Assembly (NCBI GenBank): GCA_022447185.1
Contig: JAKVAY010000009.1
Coordinates: 1-35,885, forward strand
Length of the DNA: 35,885 nucleotides
Direction of reading: 5' to 3'
Source: Fuerstiella sp.
Lineage (GTDB): Bacteria; Planctomycetota; Planctomycetia; Planctomycetales; Planctomycetaceae
In this document: positions 28,139-35,885 of the stretch, piece after piece
Numbering within the stretch: position 1 is the first letter of the stretch
Layout of the letters: each line of letters begins with the position of its first letter
Position numbers and translations under genes: made by a program
Notes under the pieces: model-generated
What the model was told of the DNA's origin: nothing
The model's input: the letters and a program-made list of their open reading frames with translations, nothing else
The model's database searches: none

Positions 28139-29592
28139 CAATTTTCCTCCGAGAAACAATAAATTTTGTTCAGTGTGCGCACATAAATGCGGTTATTGGC
28201 AATTGCCGGTGTCGCCACAAGACTGTCACCGACGTCGTTTCTTGCCAGAACTTCAGGTTCAGGCCCACTCTGCAGCACCACGATTTTTCCGTTTTCACCT
28301 GGTACGTAAATGCGTCCTCCCGCGGCGATCGGCGAAGCATAATAATTGCCAAAATTGCGGATCCGCTTTTTCATCCAGATCGTGCTGCCGTCCTCAAGGC
28401 TGAACGCCGCCGAAATCCCACCTTTCTTGACCATCAGCAAACGCCCTGCATACGCCAGCGGGGAAGCAATATTCGACGGAGTTTGATGATGGAGGTTGTA
28501 AATCATGTGTGTGTCCGTGACGTCTCCTTCACCGCCACCACGAATCGCCTGGATAATGTTTCCGCCACCCACGCGATTCGTCTTTGCCTGGAACGCATCG
28601 TCGATCTCGTCATCAACGAGAAAGCCATCCCCGTTATGGTCACCATCATCAAATTTTTTATGGAACGCCGGTTCCACTTCATCCTTGGCAAGCTTTCCAT
28701 CCTGATTCGTATCTCGCCACTGCAGCAACGCATATTTGAGAACTCGGTCGGTGTCACCGTAACTTTGCACCGTGATATAAATTCGATCGTTCTGCACCAC
28801 CGGTGTCGTCATGATTGTGCGCAGCAGTGAATTACACGTCCATAATTCCCGGCCGGTAGCAGGATCGTAACCTTTCAGCTTCCCACTTCCGGCAACCACA
28901 ATGTCGGTCCTGCCATTAGCCGTACACAGTACCGGAACAGCATAACCTCCAAGCATCTCAGGACGATCAGCCTTCCATCGCACATCTCCCGACTCGACAT
29001 CCACCGCGATGAGATATGAATTGAGGTCGTCGTCCAGATTGAAGATCACCATCCCGTCATGAACGATCGGTGAATTCGCAGCTCCCCAGCCCATCAGGTA
29101 GAACGGCAGTGGCAGTGGATATCTCCACAATTCGTCACCGGTTGCTGCGTCCAGTGCAATCAAACCGATTGTACTGAAATGCACAAACACGCGTTCTCCG
29201 TCCGATGCTGGAGTCGATGACGCATGTTCATTGGGAGGTGTAATTTCCGGAAGCTTGCCGACCTCAAAACGCGTTTTCCACAACTGTTCACCAGTGACGG
29301 CATTTAGGCCCAGCACAGCAAATTCTCCGTCGTCCGTCATTGTCGTCACGAAACAGCGACCGTCTGTGATGATCGGACCCGCAACTCCTTTACCCGGTGC
29401 GGCAGACCACTTGACATTGTGCTCTGTTGAGAATTTGACCGGAGGATTCGTACTCTCCGCAGCGATTCCGGTGGCGTTTGGTCCTCGAAACTGCGACCAG
29501 TCCTCCGCGTGCAGTTTTGTGCTGGCGACAAACAGAACTCCCACGAACATGACAGCACAGATCTTTGCTGCCTGTTGCATTGTTGAGATCAT
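28138..29592 (-). CDS. Secreted PQQ-type beta-propeller protein with two EF-hand loops
   Basis: 484 residues from the ATG at 29592 (a second ATG four codons in is possible). Signal peptide: hydrophobic stretch ICAVMFVGVLFVAS ending LHA. The mature part begins DWSQFRGPNATGIA, the hallmark of the planctomycete 'PQQ-like' propeller proteins. Blade motifs of the LDAATGDELWRYPL type recur (NAVTGEQLWKT, VDVESGDVRWKA, YDPATGRELWT). Between blades, residues 294-305 (DTNQDGKLAKDE) and 318-329 (DHNGDGFLVDDE) are two consecutive EF-hand calcium loops, an insertion most such propellers lack. No PQQ-dehydrogenase catalytic motif is seen, so a binding role is more likely than dehydrogenation. Translation of the GH-like gene is coupled to it through TGATG. 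Confidence 0.9.
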   Translation of the reverse strand: MISTMQQAAKICAVMFVGVLFVASTKLHAEDWSQFRGPNATGIAAESTNPPVKFSTEHNVKWSAAPGKGVAGPIITDGRCFVTTMTDDGEFAVLGLNAVTGEQLWKTRFEVGKLPEITPPNEHASSTPASDGERVFVHFSTIGLIALDAATGDELWRYPLPLPFYLMGWGAANSPIVHDGMVIFNLDDDLNSYLIAVDVESGDVRWKADRPEMLGGYAVPVLCTANGRTDIVVAGSGKLKGYDPATGRELWTCNSLLRTIMTTPVVQNDRIYITVQSYGDTDRVLKYALLQWRDTNQDGKLAKDEVEPAFHKKFDDGDHNGDGFLVDDEIDDAFQAKTNRVGGGNIIQAIRGGGEGDVTDTHMIYNLHHQTPSNIASPLAYAGRLLMVKKGGISAAFSLEDGSTIWMKKRIRNFGNYYASPIAAGGRIYVPGENGKIVVLQSGPEPEVLARNDVGDSLVATPAIANNRIYVRTLNKIYCFSEEN

Positions 29593-29960
29593 AATCCGGC
29601 CTTTGCTGTTTGCTGATGAAACGGTGCCATCCTCAGGCTGCAGCAGACTGACAGATGAGATGCGTACGAGACGGCAGGCACGATTCGCGGGGATGTGGCG
29701 GAAAACGCCCCAATGTAGCGCTTACACGACATGTTCTACCATCACCACATGCCGCCCGACTTAGGCTACATAATGAGATACCGTAAACCAACGGACCAGA
29801 CGAAAACGCCTGCGTTCCGTCAATCCGACGGGCGACTGCTGTTCCGCCACAGTCTTGTGACTGCCGAATTCCAGGATCGGAATGCGACGTACTGCTGTCG
29901 TTGAACGAATATCGGTACTCGCCGTACCTGGCGTTATGCGAACCCAGGCCACATGACAGT
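29593..29960 (-). other. Region between the propeller gene and the ATP-grasp gene
   Basis: About 370 bases, expected to carry the propeller-gene promoter. The half next to the ATP-grasp gene contains one short minus-strand frame described separately; nothing else was recognised. Confidence 0.35.
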
Positions 29961-29964
29961 TCAC
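29761..29964 (-). CDS. Possible small protein overlapping the ATP-grasp gene by 4 bp (GTGA)
   Basis: A GTG at 29964 overlaps the TGA of the ATP-grasp gene in the arrangement GTGA and opens a 67-codon frame to 29761. The peptide starts VNCHVAWVRITPGTA and is rich in Arg, Thr and Val, with no recognised family, signal or membrane helix. A 4-bp overlap is typical of coupled operon genes but also arises by chance. There is no separate ribosome-binding site of note. It could equally be spurious. Confidence 0.25.
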   Translation of the reverse strand: MNCHVAWVRITPGTASTDIRSTTAVRRIPILEFGSHKTVAEQQSPVGLTERRRFRLVRWFTVSHYVA

Positions 29965-30977
29965 GACTGACAAATCATCATCCCTGCTTCACCGATTTCA
30001 AACCTGATCGGCGCCAGGCTGGATGCGAAAGGAGGACACTCGACTTCATTCAGCACCAGCTCCAGGGGATTAATCGGAAGCAACTGTCGATAGCCAAAAT
30101 AGCTTGTGCAAACGCGAGGATTGATTTCGTTCAGATAGATGGTGCCGTCATTCCGTGACACCAAAAAGTCCATCCCGATGTAACCCTGAAAGTCACCGAT
30201 GCGTTCGATAACGTGTCGAGCAATTGTTGAGACCCTCCTCGCAATCTCATGCGGGATGTCTGCAGGAATGGACCCTCCACTGTACCAAGGTCTGTCTTCG
30301 GTCCACACAATTCGCTGTTCAGCCACCGGCAGGATCTCAACCCGCCGGGGGCCGCCGAGAACACCAACCGAAAGCGATTGACCAAAAATTTTCGGCTGTC
30401 GAATGTAGTCATACGGATCAGCTGTAAACGGAAGTCGACCGCGCCGGATCCCGTCACACCCCGCACCAAAGCGAGGTTTATAGACAAATTGCGGATCGGA
30501 AAATCGGGCGTCGGTCGATTCGGCACCAACCGGTGCGCAGTCAACCATTGGAGTGTCTGATGAACCGAACAATTTCCATGTCTTCCACTTGTCACTGCAG
30601 ATCTCCACGGTCGACACGGACGGAAGCAATGTGGTGCAGGACAAGGGATACAGTGTTTGCGCAGCCCGGAGCAGCAGTCCTTCGCATTCGGGTGCAACCG
30701 GAAGCACAAAATCACAGTCACGGGCAGCTCCGGCCAGTTCGTCGGGCCAGCTGGACTGATCAGCACTGCAGTGAATTGCCACGGAGTCCGGCATATTGTC
30801 GAATGTCGCAAGAGCGGTTTCACACACAAGGACAGAGACAGCCGTATCGTGCAGTGCGACGGCGTCCGTGAGTAATGCATCCAGCATCGCTCGCCCTTCA
30901 CAGCGCATGGCGGGCGATGTCCGTGTAAACTCCTCCGCAGACGCATGAAGAACTTCAAAAATCAGCAGCCGCTGCAA
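29961..30977 (-). CDS. ATP-grasp ligase of COG1821 (MfnD/tyramine-glutamate-ligase-like)
   Basis: 338 residues from a TTG at 30977, preceded by GGAGAA about 7 bases upstream; starting at the next ATG would cut off the conserved LLIFEVLHAS strand. The N-terminal region with CEGRAMLDALLTDAVAL is characteristic of COG1821. The ATP-grasp part has EICSDKWKTWKLF, FVYKPRFGAGCDGIRR (ATP-binding Lys strand), and the metal-binding end IGMDFLVSRNDGTIYLNEINPRVCTSY with its E-x-N-P-R motif. The archaeal member MfnD joins glutamate to tyramine in methanofuran synthesis, and bacterial homologues sit with tetrahydromethanopterin C1 genes, which planctomycetes are known to possess. Assignment to that pathway here is inference, since no other such gene is in the window. 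Confidence 0.75.
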   Translation of the reverse strand: MQRLLIFEVLHASAEEFTRTSPAMRCEGRAMLDALLTDAVALHDTAVSVLVCETALATFDNMPDSVAIHCSADQSSWPDELAGAARDCDFVLPVAPECEGLLLRAAQTLYPLSCTTLLPSVSTVEICSDKWKTWKLFGSSDTPMVDCAPVGAESTDARFSDPQFVYKPRFGAGCDGIRRGRLPFTADPYDYIRQPKIFGQSLSVGVLGGPRRVEILPVAEQRIVWTEDRPWYSGGSIPADIPHEIARRVSTIARHVIERIGDFQGYIGMDFLVSRNDGTIYLNEINPRVCTSYFGYRQLLPINPLELVLNEVECPPFASSLAPIRFEIGEAGMMICQS

Positions 30978-31190
30978 CCCGGTTCTCCGTTGTACATCCG
31001 ATTCAATGAAATGCAGATCTTACGCAAGAAGGCGGTGAATTCGCGACCGATACACCTGAGCCGGTGTTCGCCAACTCCGTGGTTCTGATTGTCAGACCTC
31101 TGCCCCTATGCCAAACGACTGCCGTTTGGAACCAGCGAGCCGGCCACACAGTAACGTTAAAACTGGTGAGCAATAACAAAAGTTAGCCAG

Positions 31191-33161
31191 CTACCCTGAA
31201 TGCAACTGTGCAAGTTCACGCTGATACCCGCCGGACAGAATCGGAAAACGGCACCAGGTGCGAGGATCAAGATTCTTGTCATCCACATGAAAAGAAGGAG
31301 CGTAACGTTCTCGCTTCCATTGATTTCGGCACCACAGCTCAAAAAATTTCTGTATGTAGACGATCAGTTCGGAACGATTTTCCTCCCGAGGTTTTTCCAC
31401 GAGTTTCGTAAGGATTTCACACGGGCTGAGCTTATCACGAATGGCAAGACACTCGATTTCGTCAAGTAGCGGGTACGGCATTAAATCCGATTCATCCGTT
31501 TGATGACTGGCAGATGGTCTCAGTTCGGCTGTCGGTTTCTGCTCATTCACCAGGGACAGAGCAGGTACGGGCGAACAACCACCAGCACCGTGCGTTTCCA
31601 TCGCACGGAGCCATTGGCACAGGAACGCCTTGTCAATTCCGGCAATCGGACTGAGACCTCCGGAAGTATCTCCGTCCATCGTGGCATATCCCACAGCAGC
31701 CTCGGATCGATTGCTGGTTGACAGTAACAGAGCATTGTTGAGATTGGCAAACATCCAGACAGACGGCGAGCGTGTTCGTGCCTGAATGTTCTGGAGTGTC
31801 ACGTCATCATTCTCCCATGACAGCTCACGTCCAATCGCCTCCTGCACCACGGATTTATAGCTTTCGACAATCGGGTCCACATCCAGCTCATGCCAGACTC
31901 CACCGATTGCACAAGTGACCGCGCTGGCGGCACGCAACGTGACATCCGAACTATTCCTGGTTGCCTGATAAATCCCTGTAAACAACTCAGCCATCCACTG
32001 CTCTGACCCCATTGTCTTATCTGTTCCGCCAAGATAGCCGAGCGCTGCTGCAAACCCGCCTGCTCCCAGACTCTGGAGGCCGCGTTCAACCATACATCGC
32101 ACCAGGCACGCCGTCGCTGACGAATCGGCACCACCGCTCATGCTGACAACAAATCCCTTTGATCGACTTTTGCGCAGGTAATCAAACAGAGCCAGCGCAA
32201 TCGCCTGTGTAAACTCATCGATTCTGACGGTTGTGACGTCAGCCATACAGGACTCAATTTGAGTGTCGGGAACGCAGATTTCTCCCGGGATGCAAGCGAT
32301 ACGATCATCCATGGATTCACAAACATCCGCTCGCATCGAATGCACGCTGGAACGACGAGTACGTGTCAGATCAACATCAACATCGGCGACAACGACATCC
32401 ACGTCAGCAAACTCAAATCGCGGTCCCGCCGCCACAAGATCACCGGCAGTTGCAATCAATGCACCTCCGTCGTAGACGGCACGGCCCGCCTCGTTCCCGA
32501 CCAGGTTGGCATAGACATAGCTCACACCAAATGATCTTGAACCTTCCAGCACAAACCGTTGTCGCACTTCGTGTTTACCAAAGGCAAAGTGACTGGCGCT
32601 GGGATTCAGTATAATGTCGACACCGCGTTCAACCATCCGGTTTCCAGGTCGTCCCGCGACCCACGCGTCTTCACATATTTCGAATCCGAAACGAACACCA
32701 CTGAATTCAAAGATCAGATCTCCGATCTGCCACGATTCATCGTCGACAGAGTATTCGCTGACCACCTCTTCGGGCCAGGCTCGAAACCAGCGAGGTTCGT
32801 AATGAAGTCCGTCACCAGCCAGATGCTGTTTAGGTACAAAGCCAGCGATACGACCATCTGCAATCACACAGGCTGAATTGTAAACTCCGTTCGTCACATA
32901 GATCGGCAACCCCACAGCCACAATCATCCCGCGCGTTTGAGGTACAATCCGCTGCAGCATTTCCCACGCCGTTGACCACACGCGTGGCGATAAGAACATG
33001 TCCTCACACCCGTAACCCGTAATACACAATTCCGGCAGACACAACACACCAACCTGCTGCGTTCGTGCATTGACAATCGCACGTTCAATGCGTTCTGCAT
33101 TGCCATCCCAATCCAAAGGAGTCTGATTGAGGATTCCGGCGCCCAGGCGCAGCTTTCTCAT
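31191..33161 (-). CDS. nadE: Glutamine-dependent NAD+ synthetase
   Basis: Makes NAD+ from deamido-NAD+ and ATP using ammonia released from glutamine. 656 residues from the ATG at 33161, placing the conserved MRKLRLGAGILNQTPLDWDGN at the N-terminus; extending to 33269 adds unrelated sequence. N-terminal nitrilase-type glutaminase: catalytic Glu44 (CLPELCITGYG), Lys111 (VPKQHLAGDG), Cys163 (FEICEDAW). C-terminal synthetase: ATP-pyrophosphatase loop SGGADSS at 342-348, STSNRSEAAVGYATMDGDTSGGLSPI, PLLDEIECLA and the terminal WKRERYAPSFHVDDKNLDPRTW. Both halves look intact. It lies between the P450 and the ATP-grasp gene, all on the same strand but separated by gaps of 650 and 213 bp. Confidence 0.95.
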   Translation of the reverse strand: MRKLRLGAGILNQTPLDWDGNAERIERAIVNARTQQVGVLCLPELCITGYGCEDMFLSPRVWSTAWEMLQRIVPQTRGMIVAVGLPIYVTNGVYNSACVIADGRIAGFVPKQHLAGDGLHYEPRWFRAWPEEVVSEYSVDDESWQIGDLIFEFSGVRFGFEICEDAWVAGRPGNRMVERGVDIILNPSASHFAFGKHEVRQRFVLEGSRSFGVSYVYANLVGNEAGRAVYDGGALIATAGDLVAAGPRFEFADVDVVVADVDVDLTRTRRSSVHSMRADVCESMDDRIACIPGEICVPDTQIESCMADVTTVRIDEFTQAIALALFDYLRKSRSKGFVVSMSGGADSSATACLVRCMVERGLQSLGAGGFAAALGYLGGTDKTMGSEQWMAELFTGIYQATRNSSDVTLRAASAVTCAIGGVWHELDVDPIVESYKSVVQEAIGRELSWENDDVTLQNIQARTRSPSVWMFANLNNALLLSTSNRSEAAVGYATMDGDTSGGLSPIAGIDKAFLCQWLRAMETHGAGGCSPVPALSLVNEQKPTAELRPSASHQTDESDLMPYPLLDEIECLAIRDKLSPCEILTKLVEKPREENRSELIVYIQKFFELWCRNQWKRERYAPSFHVDDKNLDPRTWCRFPILSGGYQRELAQLHSG

Positions 33162-33280
33162 TGAGATCGTTCTATCAACGGCTGGAGGTACGTACGACAC
33201 TAATGCGCCGCCACGACTGGTACCGCTCGCCGCAGCAGGTTGCCCGGATACATGAACCGGACGAGTCAAAGTTACAGGGT

Positions 33281-33310
33281 AAAAAAAAACACTGCTCTCA
33301 GCAGGTGTTT
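33281..33310 (-). terminator. Strong intrinsic terminator on the minus strand
   Basis: Read on the minus strand: AACACCTGCT, loop GAG, AGCAGTGTT (nine pairs, one bulged C), followed directly by nine T (33289 down to 33281; the two upstream T belong to the stem). This is a textbook rho-independent terminator. It would end minus-strand transcripts about 120 bases before the NAD synthetase start. The nearest upstream gene on this strand is the P450, whose stop is about 500 bases away. Confidence 0.8.
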
Positions 33311-33813
33311 CGACCTTCTACGAACGAGTGACTGGACCGTTTTGGGGAACTTCAGGGTTTCCGGCCGGACGCCGAATCCCTGGATTGAGATCAGGACCAA
33401 TGCAACGGTATCCGAACCCATTCCGACTGTTTGACGGCTTTCCTGAGAACAGCTCAAGGAATGCTGAAGATATCGCCTGCACGGACAATCAAGCCAGTTC
33501 AAACAACTTACTGCTCTCATCGTTCAACAGACATCGTATGGCCATGCCGCCTGGAAGAACGACCAGCAAAATCGATACTACGGCACGATATCGCCTGTCG
33601 CAATCGCAAGTCGTGACGATGTCAAAGATTGATGCGACACCTCAACTGAAACGAGTCCTGTCTGAAATTGAGCTATGCGTATTTCGAGACATTTGACCTG
33701 TCGACCGTGAATTGGGACTTCGAAGGCAATCATGGAACGGTCGCGTCCATCATGACGCCATGAAGGCTGCCGAAGGACGACTCGATCGGATGCCACACAC
33801 GGTTACTCGTGTC
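33311..33813 (-). other. 500-base region between the P450 stop and the terminator, no gene recognised
   Basis: Short frames exist on both strands (82 codons on the minus strand, 33272-33520; 122 on the plus strand, 33328-33696). The minus frame runs through the terminator stem, and neither has a recognisable domain or a good ribosome-binding site. The region may be a long 3' UTR, a degenerate gene, or a small-RNA gene. Confidence 0.4.
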
Positions 33814-35262
33814 TCAGGCGGCCTTCCGTTGACTACCCGAAAACGGTGCTGGCGGCAGTTTGACCAAATCCCGAATCGTACCGGCAACAGGCACAGCTGA
33901 CGGTATTTCTTTTGTCGACAACAGTCGTGCGGGTACCGTCGTGGTCGGCCCCAGCATTGTGGAAACGACCTGACCGTCAACGATCGAACCCGGCAATAAT
34001 TCAAAATGGAACTTCTTAAGCATCACCGTCAACGCGGTACGCAGTTCCACCATAGCGAGAGGCGCTCCGATACACCGTCGGGATCCGGCACCAAACGGCA
34101 GGTATTCATAAGATGATGGCGTAATCGCATCCCATCGCTCGGGTTGAAATCGACTGGGATCCGGGTACAGATCCGGTCTGTGATGAGTGATGTACTGACT
34201 GAAAATCACCGGCGTCATGGGAGGCAGATTCAGCGGTCCCAGTCGCGTGGCCTTTACACAAACTCGCTGTGAATAGGACGACGCCGGTAAGACGCGCATA
34301 CTTTCCCGAATCACCTGGTCGAGATATGTCAAGGATTCGATTGTCGAATGATCCGGCGTCAAAGACCCGTCATCTCTGTCCATCTCGGCGCGAACCATCT
34401 CCATGACCTGAGGATGCTGGGCCAGCAGTAACAGGGTCCAGGTGAGAGTATGTGCCGTGGTGAGATGAGCCGCCGCAAACAACAACGTCACATGGCCAAC
34501 CAATTGATCGTCCGTCATACCAGAGTCCGCAGCCTGGGCCTGTAACAACAAGCTCAGAATATTCACACGTCGATCGTTGCCGTGCCGATGACGCTGCAAC
34601 ATTTCACCGACACTGACTTCCAGGTCCTCAGCCATTTCAAGCAGCGATTCGTAGCCGTCAGAGAATCGACTGGATGAAACCATTGCTCCCATTCCGACTT
34701 CATGATTCCATCGCACCCATCGATCAATTTTTTCTCCAAGCTCGACTGAATAGGCGACATCATCAATTCCGAACAACAGAGCACTGGTCAGCCGCAACAT
34801 CAGGCGTACCATCTCGTCATTCAGATCCTGGACGTCACCTTTCTGCCAGGATTCCATCATTTCACAGGTCAGATTCGTGATTGTTTCATGAAACTGAGGC
34901 AACATCCGTTTCGTGAACACGTCCATCATGGCGCGGCGTGATTCGCGATGATTTGTCCCGTTTTGGCTGAGCAATCCGGACGTCACACGACGTTGTGCTG
35001 AATGACGACCGCCTCGAACGGCAAAGAACCGCGAATGAAATGTCTCCGTGTCAGTCAGTACCTGACGGTTCAGGTCCGGAGAAAACACGAAAACAAGTCG
35101 CTTCCCATCGTCCTCCATAACGGCCAGATCACCAAATTCAGCCTGCAATCGTTTCATGCAGGCAATCGGATCCGTGGGAAACTGAAGCAATGATTCATGT
35201 GAAATCGGCAGCGAATCACCGCAACCGCCCGAAGATTCGGGATTCTGTCTGTATTCGCCCAT
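33814..35262 (-). CDS. Cytochrome P450
   Basis: 482 residues from the ATG at 35262, which has GGATGG about 7 bases upstream; ATGs at 35274 and 35328 are alternatives. No membrane anchor is apparent, so a soluble bacterial P450 that takes electrons from a separate ferredoxin or reductase, none of which is in the window. Landmarks: ERR-triad ExxR at Glu320-Arg323 (RESMR), PERW at 374-377, heme loop FGAGSRRCIG with proximal Cys397. The I-helix reads AAHLTT (264-269) where the usual sequence is AGHETT: the acid of the acid-alcohol pair is Leu267 and the Gly is Ala265, while the Thr pair is kept. It is monocistronic or shares a long 3' region ending at the 33.3-kb terminator. Confidence 0.95.
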   Translation of the reverse strand: MGEYRQNPESSGGCGDSLPISHESLLQFPTDPIACMKRLQAEFGDLAVMEDDGKRLVFVFSPDLNRQVLTDTETFHSRFFAVRGGRHSAQRRVTSGLLSQNGTNHRESRRAMMDVFTKRMLPQFHETITNLTCEMMESWQKGDVQDLNDEMVRLMLRLTSALLFGIDDVAYSVELGEKIDRWVRWNHEVGMGAMVSSSRFSDGYESLLEMAEDLEVSVGEMLQRHRHGNDRRVNILSLLLQAQAADSGMTDDQLVGHVTLLFAAAHLTTAHTLTWTLLLLAQHPQVMEMVRAEMDRDDGSLTPDHSTIESLTYLDQVIRESMRVLPASSYSQRVCVKATRLGPLNLPPMTPVIFSQYITHHRPDLYPDPSRFQPERWDAITPSSYEYLPFGAGSRRCIGAPLAMVELRTALTVMLKKFHFELLPGSIVDGQVVSTMLGPTTTVPARLLSTKEIPSAVPVAGTIRDLVKLPPAPFSGSQRKAA

Positions 35263-35519
35263 GATGCCATCCATGACACAGCAGCAATGCGTCCCGAACC
35301 TCGCCCCTGCAATCCATTGCAGGATCATTCTTAGTTGGCCCTGGAACCGCTGTCACGGCGCCCCTGGCAGGGCAACCGGAACGTGTTGTAGGACATCCTA
35401 AAGATTTCGGCCAGATGGATTCAGAAACCAAACCCAATGAGGCTCAGCCATCCTCATTGCACAACAACCCGGAGTCCTCCTGACTGGAAATGAGATCAGC
35501 ACCGGGAATTGACACCGAA

Positions 35520-35547
35520 TTGCGACACGGAACCAACCTGATATAGT
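35520..35547 (+). promoter_or_regulatory. Candidate promoter of tRNA-Pro
   Basis: TTGCGA (35520-35525) and TATAGT (35542-35547, five of six -10 matches) are 16 bases apart, and the -10 ends nine bases before the mature tRNA. A perfect TTGACA at 35509-35514 is too far (27 bases) from this -10. Tentative. Confidence 0.4.
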
Positions 35548-35556
35548 TTAAAATAT

Positions 35557-35630
35557 CGGGACGTGGCTCAGCCTGGTAGAGCGCTGCACTGGGGGTGCAG
35601 AGGTCGCAAGTTCAAATCTTGTCGTCCCGA
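35557..35630 (+). tRNA. tRNA-Pro (anticodon GGG)
   Basis: 74 nucleotides without encoded CCA. Acceptor CGGGACG pairs with CGTCCCG, discriminator A; D-stem GCTC/GAGC; anticodon stem CTGCA/TGCAG around loop CTGGGGG, giving anticodon GGG; T-arm GCAAG-TTCAAAT-CTTGT with one G-T pair. The first pair C1-G72 is the known hallmark of bacterial proline tRNAs. Reads codon CCC (and CCU by wobble). A T-rich stretch follows, without an extra hairpin. Confidence 0.97.
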
Positions 35631-35705
35631 CTTTGTTTTTACTGGGAATGGATTTTGGGACACACATTGAACGGTGCTTGGTAACCCTGACGTACTGTTT
35701 GGCGT

Positions 35706-35867
35706 TTGAGACTGACTATCCCTTATCGCACTGCTGCGATTCATCTTTTCGTGCCTGTCGCCGTGCTGATTGTGCTCGTTGATTTTGTGAGGATTCACAA
35801 ACTGGCGCAGCTCGACAAACTGATCGAGCATTTGACCGAGGTCATCGATCGAAGGTCTCCGGCATGA
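35706..35867 (+). CDS. Probable small single-span membrane protein
   Basis: A 53-residue frame opened by TTG at 35706; the frame is closed upstream at 35688-35690, so no longer form exists. It encodes a short basic start (LRLTIPYR), a membrane helix (AAIHLFVPVAVLIVLVDFV), then an amphipathic charged helix (RIHKLAQLDKLIEHLTEVIDRR). Its TGA overlaps the ATG of the next gene as ATGA, a pattern typical of translationally coupled genes, which argues that it is real. No strong ribosome-binding site precedes the TTG. Family unknown. Confidence 0.42.
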   Translation: MRLTIPYRTAAIHLFVPVAVLIVLVDFVRIHKLAQLDKLIEHLTEVIDRRSPA

Positions 35868-35885
35868 GATTCTCTCCATTGATCT
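35864..35885 (+). CDS. Start of a further gene, cut by the window edge
   Basis: ATG at 35864 begins MRFSPLI and runs off the window. GAAGGT lies about 7-8 bases upstream, and the ATG overlaps the stop of the small membrane-protein frame (ATGA). Too little is present to assign a function. Confidence 0.4.

Noticed and set aside
30131..30958. 275-codon minus-strand frame inside the ATP-grasp gene
   Set aside because: Shifted-frame shadow with no conserved motif; the ATP-grasp frame has the complete fold motifs.
35336..35390. GCCCTG/CAGGGC inverted repeat upstream of the P450 as an operator or terminator
   Set aside because: Long imperfect spacer and no second copy or known binding pattern; chance repeat is likely.
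35568..35879. 103-codon minus-strand frame ending in GRQDLNLRPLHPQCSALPG
   Set aside because: It runs antisense through tRNA-Pro; this peptide tail is the well-known false protein produced by translating the complement of a tRNA gene. It also covers the better-supported plus-strand small frame.

Overview
The window looks like planctomycete chromosomal DNA (order Planctomycetales; the genus cannot be fixed by eye). The evidence is a set of proteins typical of that phylum: a DUF1501 protein and a DUF1549/DUF1553 'planctomycete cytochrome' protein with a PPC-domain partner, a DUF1559 pseudopilin with an H-X9-DG tail, a DUF3467 protein, and many large secreted beta-propeller proteins. GC is moderate, gene density is low and genes lie on both strands. 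I saw no insertion sequence, phage module, CRISPR array or rRNA.

Layout: (1) 0-2 kb, minus strand: enolase followed by an FtsB/DivIC-like membrane protein. (2) 2.2-4.4 kb, plus strand: a Tat-exported COG3618 amidohydrolase/lactonase and an M20 metallopeptidase, 4 bp apart. (3) 4.9-8.8 kb: a secreted kelch propeller facing a 14-repeat FG-GAP/VCBS propeller tail to tail, stop codons 1 bp apart. (4) 9-14.5 kb, minus strand: DUF1549/1553, DUF1501 and PPC-domain protein, the last two sharing one base (TAATG). (5) 14.65-15.07 kb: a decayed 3' fragment of fabF. (6) 15.1-17.4 kb, plus strand: DUF3467, DUF374 acyltransferase, SDR oxidoreductase. (7) 17.4-23.6 kb, minus strand: giant FtsX-type permease, DUF1559 pseudopilin, divergent acyl-CoA dehydrogenase-like protein. 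(8) 24.1-25.8 kb, plus strand: infC with an AUU start, then a D-threonine-aldolase-like PLP enzyme. (9) 25.9-29.6 kb, minus strand: PQQ-type propeller with two EF-hands, coupled by TGATG to a secreted GH-like protein. (10) 30-35.3 kb, minus strand: cytochrome P450, glutamine-dependent NAD synthetase, and a COG1821 ATP-grasp ligase. (11) 35.5 kb to the end, plus strand: tRNA-Pro(GGG), a probable 53-residue membrane protein and the start of a further gene.

Functionally the window mixes housekeeping genes (eno, infC, nadE, tRNA-Pro) with exported planctomycete proteins of unknown role. The clearest cooperating groups are the DUF1549-DUF1501-PPC set, the amidohydrolase-M20 pair, and the propeller/GH-like pair. 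I did not find a convincing new multi-gene system. The observations most worth following up are the fabF remnant, the AUU-initiated infC, a strong orphan terminator at 33.3 kb, a P450 lacking the I-helix acid, and two short candidate genes that overlap neighbours by 4 bp.
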